A stretch of DNA of 64,000 nt from Tupaia tana (GCA_026018925.1 JAKSZU010000020.1:40515112-40579111), one strand, 5' to 3'. Shown: positions 11,348 through 22,794, counted from the first letter of the stretch. The notes: generated by a model from the letters alone, not told the origin. A program made the numbers and translations.

Positions 11348-11566
11348 AATTCTAAACACCAAGAAATAAAGCCTACTACAACTACAGGAGAAAAAAGTCA
11401 GTTTATTTCATTCAATTATTTTTGCTATTACTGAAAGATAAGCAGGCAGTTATATGTGCATTTTTCCAGTTACTGTTTTCCTCAGATGTTTATCTTTTGG
11501 TGTAAAAGCCAGTAAAACCTCCTGATACCTATTGTTCCCGGCTCTCTACCAGTAAAGGTTGATCTT

Positions 11567-11816
11567 TTTTTTGGAGAGGTTTTTTGCTATAGGGTGTGTG
11601 TGCTCGCCAGACAGAGACAGTGAGACAGAAAGTGAGAAATCACCCCTCAGGGGGGATGGCCACGGCGCAACCCCTTCTCCTCCATTCTCCTCTCGGGATC
11701 TTGGGCACGCACACACACGCGCCCAGCGTGAGTTTAAGCCACCGGGTCCGGGATTCAGACTGTGGTCGACTACATGGGAGTCCAGCGACATAGCCATTAC
11801 GCTAACTGCTGGTCCC
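11567..11816 (-). mobile_element. SINE type A
   Basis: Complete copy; TSD AAGGTTGATCTT at 11555-11566 and AAGGCTGATCTT at 11819-11830. Confidence 0.93.
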
Positions 11817-11830
11817 GCAAGGCTGATCTT

Positions 11831-12496
11831 GAGCACTATATTATAAAACTTCCTAATGTGTGTCTAAATGCTCTTTTTTAAAAGTTTTATAAAGAAATAA
11901 AAACTTGACTATTTCTGGGACATAACAATGTGTAGCTTATTATCCATTCTCAAGAACTCCAAAACCTGTTAAAGGATAGAATAATGTTTAAAATGAAGTG
12001 AAAAAAAAAAAAAAAAATGAAGTGAAGTAAATCTTGTCATTTTTCTTTGAATTTATATCAACTTAATCTGTTGACTAGCAATTGTTTTTTAATTAATAGG
12101 CTAGCTTTCTCATTCTAATCAGTGCCAGGGAAGATGGTTATTTGCTACTATTAATTTAACAAAGAATAATTGAAGATGAAGTTTAAGTTATTTGGAATAT
12201 TAACATGAGGGAGTAACATTTGCTGAGTTTCTCTTGTGGGCTAAGAACTGTTCACCTGTAGGGAACATGCAGCAAAAGCAGACAGAGAATCATATAGATC
12301 TGCAAGCTCTTTTCTGCAGACGTGAAGGGTTCTGAGCTGCTGTAAGCCAGTGGGAAGAGGATTTAAGGAAAGAACGGGCCACCTTTTCACTATGTTAAGT
12401 GCAAGTGGACTCTGGGACAGGGTGACACAGATGAAGGAGCAGGAAGGAGTAAGAGTGAACACTAATTTAAAGAGAAGAAGGTGGAGGGTGGGGTCT
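11831..12496. other. Unassigned non-coding stretch
   Basis: AT-rich with a 17-base A run at 12001-12017; no repeat recognised. Confidence 0.5.
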
Positions 12497-12622
12497 TCAA
12501 AAAGTTCACGGAAATGCATATTACACAATTACTATGCATGCGTTTCAAAATTGTTTGCAGCATAATGAACTCATACTTTAATTCCATTTTCCATGAATTT
12601 TCTGAAGTCCTCTCACATAGCC
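12497..12622. mobile_element. Palindromic element, family 2
   Basis: Left GTCTTCAAAAAGTTCACGGA and right CATTTTCCATGAATTTTCTG are near-inverted repeats. The middle is collinear with 4814-4945. Confidence 0.65.
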
Positions 12623-13228
12623 GAACACATCACAGAGTCAAGTTACAATCCTAGAAACTTTTCCACATTGAACCCCTGTGGTTGTCAGGTTCTGCTCTCC
12701 AAAAGCCAGTGAGCAGCAGAATTCACACTCTGCTCCAGTGCCTGCCTTTAAAAAAAGGCTGTGAAAGAAATTAAAATGATCACCTAGGACACTGGTCAAG
12801 ATTCCAGGGCAAGGAAAAACTTCTCCAGTGAACATGACGGAATCAAGTTCTTCGAAGAGTCACCCAAGTGGGAAAATCACTATAGGGACCTTGCCCTACT
12901 TACAAGGGGTAATTCTGTACTCCTTAGCGACAGGTACTCATCAGGACTCGCAGGCGCTGGTTTGTACTTGATCGATACTCTGTCAGAGGTTCTTAAAAGG
13001 TGGCTCCTGTATTACATCCTCGCTACTCAGTTAGCTCTGAGATTTCTAAAGGGCAGAACATGTTTCCTGTTAACTCTCACATCCGCTTCTCGGCGCTCTT
13101 CCCACACTGCACAGGGCCGAGCAGAAGCTGTCATGTGCTCGAGGCCCATCATGTCAATCTGCTGAGGACCTGGGCCTAAGACATTGATCGGAAACGATTA
13201 CCTCTACCCTGCAATGAAAATGTCTTAC
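12623..13228. other. Unassigned VPS8 intron sequence
   Basis: No repeat or exon-like segment with splice borders was found here, including on the minus strand where the final VPS8 exons might have been. Confidence 0.5.
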
Positions 13229-13394
13229 CTGTGATGGGGTTATCCTTCCCTTTTTAATTTCAGATGAATTTTCAGTGAGTTTTCCTACTTTATTACTTGA
13301 GCTGCATTTGTAGCATGTCCATCTGGTCTGGCCCTCGATTTCGATGGTGCATTCTTTGCTTTGTAGACAGAACGAGTGATACAAATGGCCACAG
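13229..13394 (-). CDS. VPS8: VPS8 exon (window exon 9), second half of RING-H2
   Basis: 166 nt: one base finishing a Ser codon, then 55 codons. The peptide opens CGHLYHSFCLQSKECTIEIE and includes RWTCYKC, then a basic/acidic linker ending ITPSQ. Ligands seen are C1, H3, H6, C9, C27 and C30 of this exon; with the two Cys of the previous exon they complete a C3H2C3 RING-H2. The acceptor is TTCGCTTTGCAG and the donor GTAAGA. Translation without splicing runs past the donor for a few residues, which is intron. The remaining C-terminal tail of VPS8 (roughly 90-100 residues by memory) was not located between 1 and 13228. Confidence 0.96.
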
Positions 13395-13667
13395 CTGCAA
13401 AGCGAAGGCAACCGGTGTATTTATAGGCAATAAGGATTTCTAAGAAGCTGGAACACACCAATGATTGCATAGCGCAAGTAACAAGAAAGGAGATGGACTT
13501 GCTGCTCTCGGCTCTTTGTAAAAATCCAGACTCACATAATTGCGTTGTTCCTGGTGGGTATGAACAGAATCAGAACTACAAACCAATCACCTGGAGGCTG
13601 GGTTAAACTTCTGTTCATTCACAACTACAAAGTTCTGACAGTACTTTTAGATAGTTTGAAAACAGGA

Positions 13668-13936
13668 GGGACCAGCAGTCGGCATAACGGCTATGTCGCT
13701 GGACTCCCATGCAGTCGACTGCAGTTCGAGTCCCGGACCCGGTCGCTTAAACTCACACAGGGTGCGTGTGCGAGTGTGCCCAAGATCCCAAGAGGAGAAT
13801 GGGGAAGGGACTGCGGTGTGGCCATTCCCCCTGGGTAGGGGAGGGTAATTTCTTGCTTTCTGTTTCAGTGTCTCTGTCTTTCTGGCGAGCGCACACGCCC
13901 TATAGTAAAATTTTCTCTTAAAAAAAAAAAAAAAAA
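13668..13936 (+). mobile_element. SINE type A
   Basis: Head GGGACCAGCAGTCGGCATAA, hairpin core CCCCCTGGGTAGGGGAGGG, tail TATAGTAAAATTTTCTCTTA plus A run; flanking GAAAACAGGA / GAAAACAAGA. Confidence 0.9.
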
Positions 13937-14208
13937 GAAGAAAACAAGAAAAGAAAATTATAAGTAGCTTGATATTAACAGGAATGGGTCTACCTCATCC
14001 AATTCAAGAGAATTGGGATTTGATTAAACATTTACAAAAATGTCATTGACATAGTACTGTCACACTAGTCCTATGAAGAAAGTCCCTATTGCTTACATTG
14101 AATTACCAAACAAACCTCTCAAAAGTTGAGTATTGAGTATAATTGTCAGTCACCTTCACTGATTTTTTTTTATTTCTCCTGAAGATGTCTAAAAGGCATC
14201 TTAAATTT

Positions 14209-14473
14209 TTTTTCTTTTTTGGAGAGGTTTTTGTTACAGGGCGCGTGTGCTCGCCAGACAGAGAGAGAGAGAGACAGAGAGACAGAAAGCGAGAAATCAC
14301 CCCCCAGGGGGGATGGCCACCCCGAAATCCCTTCTCCTCCATTCTCCTCTTGGGATCTTGGGCACGCACGCACATGCACTCGGCATGAGTTTAAGCCACC
14401 GGGCCCGGGACTCGAACCGCGGTCGACTACATGGGAGTCCTGCGACATAGCCATTACGCTAACTGCTGGTCCC
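14209..14473 (-). mobile_element. SINE type A
   Basis: Complete copy with a perfect 17-bp TSD AAAGGCATCTTAAATTT at 14192-14208 and 14474-14490. Sequence is close to the family consensus. Confidence 0.95.
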
Positions 14474-15118
14474 AAAGGCATCTTAAATTTAACATGTTCA
14501 AAATGAATGTCTGATTTCCATTCCACTCCACTCTTCCAGTTTCTTGGACCAAAACCTTTGGAGTTATCTTTGACTATTCTCTCTTTCACATCCCACATCC
14601 AATCTATAAACAAATCCTTTCAGCTCTGTCTTTACAAAATATCCAGAATCCTACTGCTTTTTGCTTCCTTTCTGTCACCCCAGGCCGTCTCCTGTGGTCT
14701 CTGCCATAGTCTGACTGGCCACTCTGCTATCCTCTGAACTCTCTAGTCCATTCTCAGCAGAGCAGTCAGAGTGACCCTCAGCTCATGCCACCCCTATCCT
14801 CAACGCCACCAATGGCTTCTCATCTTAAAGTAAAAGTCTAATTCCTAATAAGGACCCCGTTCCTATATGACTTGGCCTCTCTTCCTCTTCGGAAGTCCTC
14901 TCCTATCATTTCCTGCCCCTCATTCTTCCAAACTTACTACTCAGTATGCCGAGAATGCTCTTGGCTCATGGTCTTGGCACTTGATTGGTGATGTTCTGCC
15001 TGGTGCTACGTGGTCTCTTCCTTCAGGTCTCTGCTCAGATGTCACTTACATGGGGAAGCTTTTCCTGACTAGTCTTTATGAATTAGTAGTTCCCACCAGT
15101 CTTTTTCCTCTAAACTAT

Positions 15119-15395
15119 ATATATATATTTTTTCTTTCTTTTTTTGGAGAGGTTTTTGCTATAGGGCGTGTGCACTCGCCAGAAAGACAGAGAGAGACAG
15201 AGAGACAGAAAGTGAGAAATCACTCCCCAGGAGGATGGCCACGCTGCAATCCCTTCTCCTCCATTCTCCTCTCGGGATCTTGGGCACGCACACACATGCA
15301 CCCAGCGTGAGTTTAAGCCACCGGGTCCGGAACTTGAACCGTGGTCAGCTACATGGGAGTCCAGTGACATAGCCATCACGTTAACTGCTGGTCCC
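15119..15395 (-). mobile_element. SINE type A in L2
   Basis: Complete copy; short TSD TAAACTAT before 15119 and at 15396-15403. Confidence 0.9.
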
Positions 15396-15447
15396 TAAAC
15401 TATGCTTTATTTTTATATAACTATTCCATTCCATTCCATATTCTTCA

Positions 15448-15700
15448 TTGCTATAAGGTCCATGCGCTCACTGGAAAGAGAGAGAGGGAAGGAAAGGTTT
15501 AAAAGGCTAGAAAAAGAGAGAAATTGCCCCTTAGAAGGGATGGCCAGGCCACAATCCTTTCTCCTCCATTCTCCTCTTGGGGTTTTGTGAACATGTGCAC
15601 GCATTCCCAGCACAGTTTAAGCTGATGGGTCTAGGATTCAAACCACGCAGCTGGCCATGTGGGATCCAGCTGCCTTAACTTCCACACCATCTTTTGGCCC
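15448..15700 (-). mobile_element. SINE type B-long in L2
   Basis: On plus: GCTATAAGGTCCATGCGCTC at the tail side, and CACACCATCTTTTGGCCC at the head side. Confidence 0.85.
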
Positions 15701-15717
15701 CATTTTTATTAATTTTT

Positions 15718-15984
15718 TTTTTTTTTTTTTTGGAGAGGCTTTTTGCTATAGGGCGCGTGCGCTCGCCAGACAGACAGAGAGAGACATAGAGACAGAAAGC
15801 GAGAAATCACCCCCCAGGGGGGATGGTCACGCTGCAATCCCTTCTCCTCCATTCTCCTCTCGGGATCTTGGGCACGCACGCACACGCGCCCGGCGTGAGT
15901 TGTAAGCCACCGGGTCCGAGACGCGAACCGCGGTCGACTACGTGGGAGTCCAGCGACATAGCCATTACGCTAACTGCTGGTTCC
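15718..15984 (-). mobile_element. SINE type A, young-looking
   Basis: CpG-rich copy with the GGGAACCAGCAG head variant. Perfect 17-bp TSD CATTTTTATTAATTTTT at 15701-15717 and 15985-16001. Confidence 0.95.
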
Positions 15985-16280
15985 CATTTTTATTAATTTT
16001 TAAAAAAAACTGTCAGTTCAAATGTCAGCTTACTGTGAGGTTTTCCCTGACCACACTTCATAAAATATCTCCTGCATTCCCAAACTCTCTGTATCTCTCT
16101 TAACATGTTTAATTTTTTCCACAGTGGTTATTACCTGGCATTTCACTTGTCCATTGTTTGCCCCTGCCGCCAGAATGTAAACCCCATGAGGGCAGATCCT
16201 CTGTTTGGTTTATGCTATATCTTACCCCTTTGAACAGTAGATGGCATACAGTAGGTGTTCAATAAATATTTGTTACATGG

Positions 16281-16445
16281 CAGTCAGCAGGTAGTATGGT
16301 GGTTGAAGTGCTGGACTCCCACATGGCTGACTGCAGTTTGAGTCCTGGACCTGGTGGCTTGCTTTCTCACTTTTTGTCTCATGCATGCATGTGCCTTCTA
16401 GCAAATTAAAAATAGTAATAAAAGTAAATAAAATTAGAAAAGAAA
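16281..16445 (+). mobile_element. SINE type B-short
   Basis: AGTCAGCAGGTAGTATGGTG head, B box GTTTGAGTCC, end CTTCTAGCAAATTAAAAAT, sitting right after the L2 3' end. Confidence 0.85.
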
Positions 16446-16554
16446 AAAAATTGTTAAATGAAGGGGCTCTTTGTGTGATAAGAACTACTTCTCCTTCCAA
16501 CTGCCAAACCTACCAATTTTCCTGCATGGCTAATGCACAGTGCTTCCTACTGCC

Positions 16555-16718
16555 AGGCATTCTTACCAGTGCCTTACAGCGCGATCTCATTTAATCTTCA
16601 CATTTCGTGAAATACCTAGGAGGTGTACTATGACTGCAATTTATGGATGAGGAAACTAAGGTAGAAAGAGGCTTAAATAACTTGTCCAAAGTTCAGAGTT
16701 GGCGTGTGGCAAAGTCAA
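16555..16718 (-). repeat. MIR SINE
   Basis: TTTATGGATGAGGAAACTAA, then AGTAACTTG-like AATAACTTGTCCAAAGTTCA, is the antisense MIR core. Confidence 0.8.
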
Positions 16719-16719
16719 G

Positions 16720-17460
16720 ATGAGGACGAAAGGCCCCACGTCCTGCTGCCGCTGTCCGCACATTCTGGGCACGCTCTCTCTGCTCATGAGACCCCTGTAC
16801 CTCCTCACTGCACCTTTCTCCCGTCAGTGTGGCTTGAATATTAAATATCGGCGGTAAAGCTGGTGATTTCAAAATGTACATTTCCAGCCCCCAAACATTT
16901 CTAGATTTTTGACTAGACTGTCTGTCCACCTGTCTATGCTCCTGTCTGGAGGTCTAATAACCATCTCAAACCCAACATCTGTAAGAAAACTTAATTTTTC
17001 CAGTTCCTCGTGCTTGCTGTTCCTCATGCTTTGAGAGCAGTACCACGTGGAGGCTGTTGCTCAAGACAAAGACCTCATTTCTCCCTCACACTCCACATCC
17101 AACACGCCACAAGTTAGCCCTACCCTTAGTACGCTGACTCCAAACACCCCTCAGCACCTTCCCTCCCAACCCGCTCACGCTGCTCAAACGACGCTGCCTC
17201 AGAAACACCTTCCCTCATTACGCTTTTGCAAAATAGCACTCCCATCTGAACATGGCATCTTTCCGTCCCTTTGCCACGTTTCATTTTCCTCTTATTTCTC
17301 TGTATTCAGTTACTGCCCGAGCACTGTAGCCTCCACCCTCCGCACCCCCGTGTAGAGGAAAGGTCTTGCTCCCTGCTAGAGTGACCACCAGGCATTATTC
17401 CTGCACGGTGACACCGCACATGCCATGCCCCGGACAGGTAACATTCCCTCCCTCTCTTAC
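16720..17460. other. Unassigned VPS8 intron sequence
   Basis: Contains an open frame at 17047-17355 rich in Ser/Thr/Pro with no domain. Nothing recognised. Confidence 0.45.
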
Positions 17461-17630
17461 CTAAAGACAATAATCTCCTCAGTCATTTCTTGCCGCCTCT
17501 TGTACTGCTGTAAACATATGGAGCAGTAATCCTGCTTGGGATTCAGGCCTCTCGTGACTGAAGCTCTCAGGTTACACAGGGACCAGTGGAGATCTTGGTT
17601 TAAAAGGTTAGTTGTTGTTTCCAGCAGGGT
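17461..17630 (-). CDS. VPS8: VPS8 exon (window exon 8), first half of RING-H2
   Basis: 170 nt: 56 codons plus two bases. The peptide starts TLLETTTNLLNQDLHWSLCN and continues through LRASVTRGLNPKQDYCSICL to EEIIVF. The acceptor is CTTTCATAG and the donor GTAAGA. It carries the first zinc-ligand pair of the RING finger, the Cys residues at peptide positions 36 and 39 (YCSICL). The intron falls inside the RING; the next exon supplies the other six ligands. The RING of VPS8 contributes to complex assembly, and ligase activity has been proposed for related RING subunits. Confidence 0.96.
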
Positions 17631-18460
17631 CTATGAAAGACCAAACAAAAACCAAAGATTATAGTATTAAAGAGAGGAGATTAATGGGAAGTAATACTTG
17701 TTTCGTTTTCAGCTATAAACAACTGGAATTGGAATACACTACAAAGGGATAGAATTTATGAAACAAACAAACATCGAAATCTTCCAGCCTCGAGCAGCGA
17801 ATCCTGACATGCAGAACAATGCCGAGTGTAGGCGTGAAGATTCCGAGTCTGTGGCTAGTTTCAACTGAGAACCGTGTGCTCTGACATTCTGTGCGCTAAT
17901 TCAGCACTGATAGCTTTCGAGTGACTAGACAAGCTCAAATCTATTTATTACCTCCATATAATAACTTCTCTGTAAATGGTTTACAGTGTTGTAACAAAGA
18001 ACATAGCGAAGTCTGGATCCTGATTTTTTAATTCAAATTGCATTCATGGCAATGCTTCAAATAACCTTTCACTAGAAAAGCTAATGGCCATTACTCAGTT
18101 TTCATCCCCCTTAGGCAGAGAGATCACATTTTCCTGATCAGCACTTAAAAGTCCTTTAAATCTACTCAATACTGTGATATGCCATTAAGTCATATAGAGA
18201 CATTTCCACAGTGTGATATTATGAAAAATGTATTTTGGTCTTCATCCTGTTTCCAGCCATTCAACTCCTAGAATCCTCAGAATCTCCAAAGTAATAAAAT
18301 ATCTTTTTTTATGCCAATCAGGTGTTCAACAGCTGGTAGCTTCAGGGTAGGGGGTTGGTAACTGAAAAGGCCGACCAGACTTAGAGGGTTGAGGCTGAAA
18401 GCTCCAGGGAGAAGAGCGGCTGAAGGTTGAGTTGATCATCACCATAGACTGGGAACAAGC
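17631..18460. other. Unassigned VPS8 intron sequence
   Basis: No repeat identified upstream of the VPS8 exon at 17461. The last 130 bp may belong to the LTR-like unit that follows. Confidence 0.45.
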
Positions 18461-18825
18461 GATGTACTCAGTCGAGGCTAAGTAATGCAGCCTCCATAAA
18501 ACCCCACAGGGACGGGGTTTAGAGATCTCCCAGACTGCTACACACGGAGACCCCTGGCGGGTGGCCTGCCCAGAGAGGGCACGGAAGCTTCATACCCTCC
18601 CCACCTGCCCTGCACTCTCTCCCTTCACCTGTACCCTTTCTAACAGCCTTGACAGTAAACGGGTAAGTGTCTTTCTCTGAGTTCTGCAAATTGCTTTAGC
18701 AGATTAACTCTCAAACTCAAGAAGGGGGACATGGGATCCCTGAGTTATAGGCCATTGGTCAGACGCACAGGTGAAACAGCTTGGGGCTTGAGGTTGGTCC
18801 TGGAAGTGGGGCAGCCAGGTAGAAA
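18461..18825 (+). repeat. LTR-like interspersed repeat, copy 1
   Basis: CCTCCATAAAACCCCACAGG, then AGTTCTGCAAATTGCTTTAG and TTATAGGCCATTGGTCAGA, is collinear with 58340-58700. I recall a placental-mammal repeat of this kind but cannot name it safely. Confidence 0.6.
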
Positions 18826-18837
18826 AGAGTAAGAGTT

Positions 18838-19088
18838 GGGGACCCGCAGTTGGCATAACAGCTATGTCACTGGACTCCCATGTAGTTGACCGCGGTTTGA
18901 GTTCCGGACCCAGCGGCTTAAGCTCATGCCAGGCGCGTGTGCGTGAGTGCCCAAGATCCCGAGAGGAAAATGAGGGAGGGAATGCAGTGTGGCCGTCCCC
19001 CCTGGGGAGTGATTTCTCACTTTCTGTCTCTCTGTCTTTCTGGCAAGCACACCAGCCCTATAGCAAAAACCTCTCAAAAAAGAAAAAA
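18838..19088 (+). mobile_element. SINE type A
   Basis: Head GGGGACCCGCAGTTGGCATA; flanking AGAAAAGAGTAAGAGTTG and a similar AAGAAAAGAGGAGGAGTTG are an imperfect TSD. Confidence 0.88.
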
Positions 19089-19105
19089 GAAAAGAGGAGG
19101 AGTTG

Positions 19106-19917
19106 AACTGGAGGTTCACTCACCCCCAGCAGGTATCCAGACTGCGTGCTTGATGTGGGGGGGAGGACACCTACACATCTGGCCACAGCAGCCTTCTGTG
19201 TTGGTTGTGGAGTGAGATGAGCTTTTTCTGTCTATAGCCTTGGTCAAGCTATCACATTGTCATCTTAAAACTCAACATGCGTATCGAGTACTGTTTTCCT
19301 ACCATAACTACTTCTCGAAACTCATACACATTGTTGGATATGCAGTTGCGTTCTTTTCTGTCCACTGCAAAAGAGAACACAGAGCTAAGTTCTGCTCTTC
19401 CTCCTTGCTACGTAGCTTAGTGCTTAACTTTACCTGCAACACCAAACGTTTAGCTCTAATCCTCTAATTATTCTCATCCCTCCCGGCTGATGCCATCTTG
19501 TCCTCTTCTTGCACAGTTCCGAAGTTGGCAAAAGGACCCTGCGCTGCACTCGGCTTTGCTCTGCTCCCTGGAACCTGTGCCTACAGAATATGAACCTCCC
19601 TGGGCAATGCTGCACAGGCCTGCGGCTCCAACACGAAGAAAAGCTCTGTCACTCACGTCTTTTCCTCTCAGCTCTTTAAAAAAAAGACAGCTCCTTCCAC
19701 GCCTAAATGGCGCTTTTCCTAGGTGGCTTCACTTTGAAGTACAGTAAGGGAAAAAAAGTCTGTATACCAAGCTGCCTCTCACTGAGAACTAAAGCTGTAG
19801 GCAATTTTGAGTTAAGGGAAGACAAATAACCATTTTTGGATAGCGGCAATGATCTGTTTCAGAATATTTTACAAAAATACTCATTTGACTTTACTTTGCA
19901 ATTTTGTATATTCACGC
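19106..19917. other. Unassigned VPS8 intron sequence
   Basis: No recognised repeats; short open frames at 19430-19747 overlap on both strands without features. Confidence 0.45.
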
Positions 19918-19929
19918 CAATCCATCTTT

Positions 19930-20187
19930 TTTTTTTTTTTGGAGACGTTTTTGCTATAGGGCGCATGTACTCGCCAGAAAGACAGAGACAGAGAGACAGA
20001 AAGTGAGAAATCACCCCTCAGGGGGGATGGCCACGCTGCAATCCCTTCTCTTCCATTCTCCTGTCGGCATCCTGGCCACGCACGCACACGCGCCCGGTGT
20101 GAGTTTAAGCCACCAGGTCCAAGACTCGAACCGCGGTGGACTACATGGGAGTCCAGCGACATAGCCATTACGCTAACGCCTGGTCCC
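19930..20187 (-). mobile_element. SINE type A
   Basis: Complete minus copy; TSD CAATCCATCTTT at 19918-19929 and just after 20187. Confidence 0.92.
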
Positions 20188-20534
20188 ATCAATCCATCTT
20201 TTCCATAGGTCATAGCTTTATAGTCAGTGATTTTTTTCCAGGAAGTTTCTCATACTTTTATTGAAAAAAATAGTATTCGTCTGAAAATAAATTTTAAAAA
20301 TTAATAAAATGCATTCCATGTTCTTGAATGTGTGTGTGTTTGTGTATGTATACATGTATATAAATTAAGGTCAAAAGAAATTTAAAAGTAAAACGTACAC
20401 ACACCTTAATCTACCTAATTTCCATTAACTAAAAGGGCCAGGAGATAGTAATTTTTAAAGAAAAAGTATAGGTGCAAAAGAAAATAACTTTTCTACCTTA
20501 GAATACACTTAGATACAGCAAATAGCTTACTTAC

Positions 20535-20615
20535 TTGTTCATAGTTAAAGGTATCTAACATTCCCAGAATAAGTCCCTGGATTTCTCCAAGTTTTCCTTT
20601 TCCATAAACTGGATC
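20535..20615 (-). CDS. VPS8: VPS8 exon (window exon 7)
   Basis: 81 nt, exactly 27 codons, phase 0 at both ends: DPVYGKGKLGEIQGLILGML then DTFNYEQ. The acceptor is TTTTTTTTCTAACCAG, a strong polypyrimidine tract, and the donor is GTAAGT. This is the conserved VPS8 stretch just before the RING region. The exon length would allow in-frame skipping. Confidence 0.96.
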
Positions 20616-21009
20616 CTGGTTAGAAAAAAAATTGTGAAAAATTATAATTCTATTATGATACCCCAAACCCACTATGATCAAATGCAAGTAGCTGTATCAA
20701 ATCTTAGTTTGAATCTCTGAATTTTGCTTTAGAGGAGAGTTCTAAAAAGTAAATTATAGACTCAAACAGTGTTTTCATGGCCATTGATACATATTGACAA
20801 ATTATTCTACCAAAAGTTTATTATATGATCTTTATTTCTATCAGCCTATTTGTGTGCTCATTTTACTAAATCTCTGGCTAGACTGAAAATTATATTTTAA
20901 ATTGCCAATAAATGAGTATGTCAAATCTACTCCTTTGCTCTAATGTGAGATTATGCATGACATAAATGACTCTTTCTTGCTAAATAGGGGGATCTGTCTA
21001 TATAGTAAT

Positions 21010-21480
21010 GAGAGAAACAGCTGCTGTTTGGCACTGCCAAGTACAGTGCTAAGCTCTTTAGACCATATCACTGAATGCCTTTGACAACTTTAGCAAAATA
21101 ATCCCCAGAGGGCATGTGCACTCCCCAGAGGGAGAGGGTGAGAGGGAGATGGGAAGAGGGCGAGCGAGTGCCCCCTCTCCAGGGTGTAGCCATACCACAA
21201 TCCCTTCTCCTCCATCTTCATCCCATCAGCGTTTGGGAATGCACACATGTGCATCTGGTGTGTATTTCAAGCTGTTGGGATTCAAACTGTGGTTGCCATG
21301 TGGGATCTGACTCCCTTAACCAGCGCAACACAGGGCTCCCCAACAATTTTTATGGGTGAAGAAACTGAGGCTTTGAGAGGTTAAGTAAACTTCTCTAAGT
21401 CACGGAACTATTAGGCAGATAAGTTGGGATTTGGATTTAGGTCCTTCAGAAGCCGTATTTGTAATGAACACACTATACTG
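21010..21480 (-). repeat. MIR SINE split by a younger SINE
   Basis: Left part ends near 21097 and right part starts near 21349 with GTGAAGAAACTGAGGCTTTG and GAGGTTAAGTAAACTT, the antisense MIR core. Confidence 0.8.
21097..21347 (-). mobile_element. SINE type B-long inserted in MIR
   Basis: Plus strand shows GGGCATGTGCACTCCCCAGA (tail) through ACAGGGCTCCCC (head); body CAATCCCTTCTCCTCCATCT is shared with other copies. Confidence 0.8.
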
Positions 21481-21592
21481 GTCCTCCAAGTACAGATACA
21501 TAAGTAAACTAAATAATAAGTAGTTTGTGCTGGAAAATGTAGGGCCCTAAATGATTAATGTTTGCTGAAAAACATAAGATTTCTGGTTACTT

Positions 21593-21824
21593 TTTTTTAG
21601 TTTTTGCTACAGGGTGGCGAGAGAGAGAAAAAGAGAGAGAGAGAGAAACCACCCACCAAGGTGGATGGCCATGCTGAAATCTCTTCTCCTTCATTCTCCT
21701 TTCAGGGTTTTGGGCATGCAAACACACACCTTGTGTTTTTCAAACTGCCAGGTCAGGGACTCGAACCTCACAGTAGGCTACATGGGACCCAGCTGCCTTA
21801 CCTCCCATGCCACCTGCTGGCCCA
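21593..21824 (-). mobile_element. SINE type B-long
   Basis: Complete copy with 14-bp TSD ATTTCTGGTTACTT at 21579-21592 and 21827-21840. Confidence 0.93.
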
Positions 21825-21840
21825 ACATTTCTGGTTACTT

Positions 21841-22364
21841 CTTGGGGAGTAAGCATTATTAAAGTCTGGGTATCGTCAAAGTAACTGAGTTCACAAAGAA
21901 AAATGGCTATGAAAGCAGAAAGAGCGTGCACAAGATAGCCACGGGATTTGCTCATTTTCCTTATCTGGGCTCTGACGCCGGCCCTGGACTCAGAGTGCGA
22001 CTGTTAACTATGACTAATTGGTCTGTCGAGAGCAGCATGAGACGGTGCCATGCAGTTTCCTCTGGTCCCCTCGGTGGCCGCAGTATGAAGAAACCCAAGG
22101 TAGAAAGTAACCGAGTGTGTGTGCGCTAATTAACAGACTTACAAGCTTGGACTTGAACAGGTCACTTAAGCTTAACAGAAACCTTCCAACTCATTGCTAG
22201 AGATGATTTCACTAAGCTAAAGACAGCGGTCAAATATGCTTAGGAGACCATTTACAAAGGGCAAGAACAGAGAAGCCTCAGAACAGCCCTTCACTAGAAA
22301 CACTTCAGGTCATACGTCCATGAACAACTTCTTTTTCTCCCTTTGCATAAAAATAGCTCAGTGT
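21841..22364. other. Unassigned VPS8 intron sequence
   Basis: No recognised repeat or exon-like segment. Confidence 0.45.
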
Positions 22365-22575
22365 TGGGCTACCTCTGTGACTCAGTGGTTACGGTAGCCT
22401 GGGGAGGTTACACGGCAGACTGCGGTTTAAATCCCAGCCCCGGTGGCTTAGAAAACACACTGGGCACGTGTGCCTGTGTGCCCCAAATCCTGACAAAGTG
22501 GAGAAGTGGAGGGATATGGATTATGTGTGACCACACCCCGTTGAGGGGTGCCTTCCAGCAAACAAGCAAGCAATG
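22365..22575 (+). mobile_element. SINE, B-long-like with divergent head
   Basis: Head GGGCTACCTCTGTGACTCAG with A-box-like GTGACTCAGTGG and B box GGTTTAAATCCC. The body GAAAACACACTGGGCACGTG joins the B-long pattern. Confidence 0.75.
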
Positions 22576-22632
22576 CTAAGACTTCTCATCTTCACTTAAC
22601 TACGCTTTTGATCAAGCTCTCAAAAAATACTT

Positions 22633-22794
22633 AGTGGCCCAGCTGTGGAAGTGCAAGCGGGAAGGTTCCACTATGATGGCTCTGGCCACACAGGAGGCTT
22701 GGGTTTCGTTCTTGCCCCACCTAAATGGGGGCCTAGGGGTGTGTGCCTGTGGCTAACCGGGAGCCAGGGAGGATGAAGAGCAACGAGACCCTGT
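22633..22794 (+). mobile_element. Composite tRNA-7SL SINE
   Basis: Head GGCCCAGCTGTGGAAGTGCA, B-like GGGTTTCGTTCTTG, then 7SL-like GGTGTGTGCCTGTGGCTAAC and AACGAGACCCTG. TSD CAAAAAATACTT / CAAAAATACCTT on both sides. Confidence 0.8.

Larger units (their letters stand above)
14500..16280 (+). repeat. L2 LINE 3' end, split by three SINEs
   Basis: L2 blocks at about 14500-15118, 15396-15447 and 16002-16280 include AATGGCTTCTCATCTTAAAG, CTTCAGGTCTCTGCTCAGAT and the typical terminal AGTAGGTGTTCAATAAATAT. SINEs interrupt at 15119, 15448 and 15718. Confidence 0.85.

Noticed and set aside
10861..11434. Open frames of 144-164 codons on plus.
   Set aside because: They are translations of two nested SINEs; the recurring peptide patterns (for example GILGTHAHAPG and RRMEEKGLRRG) occur in every type A copy.
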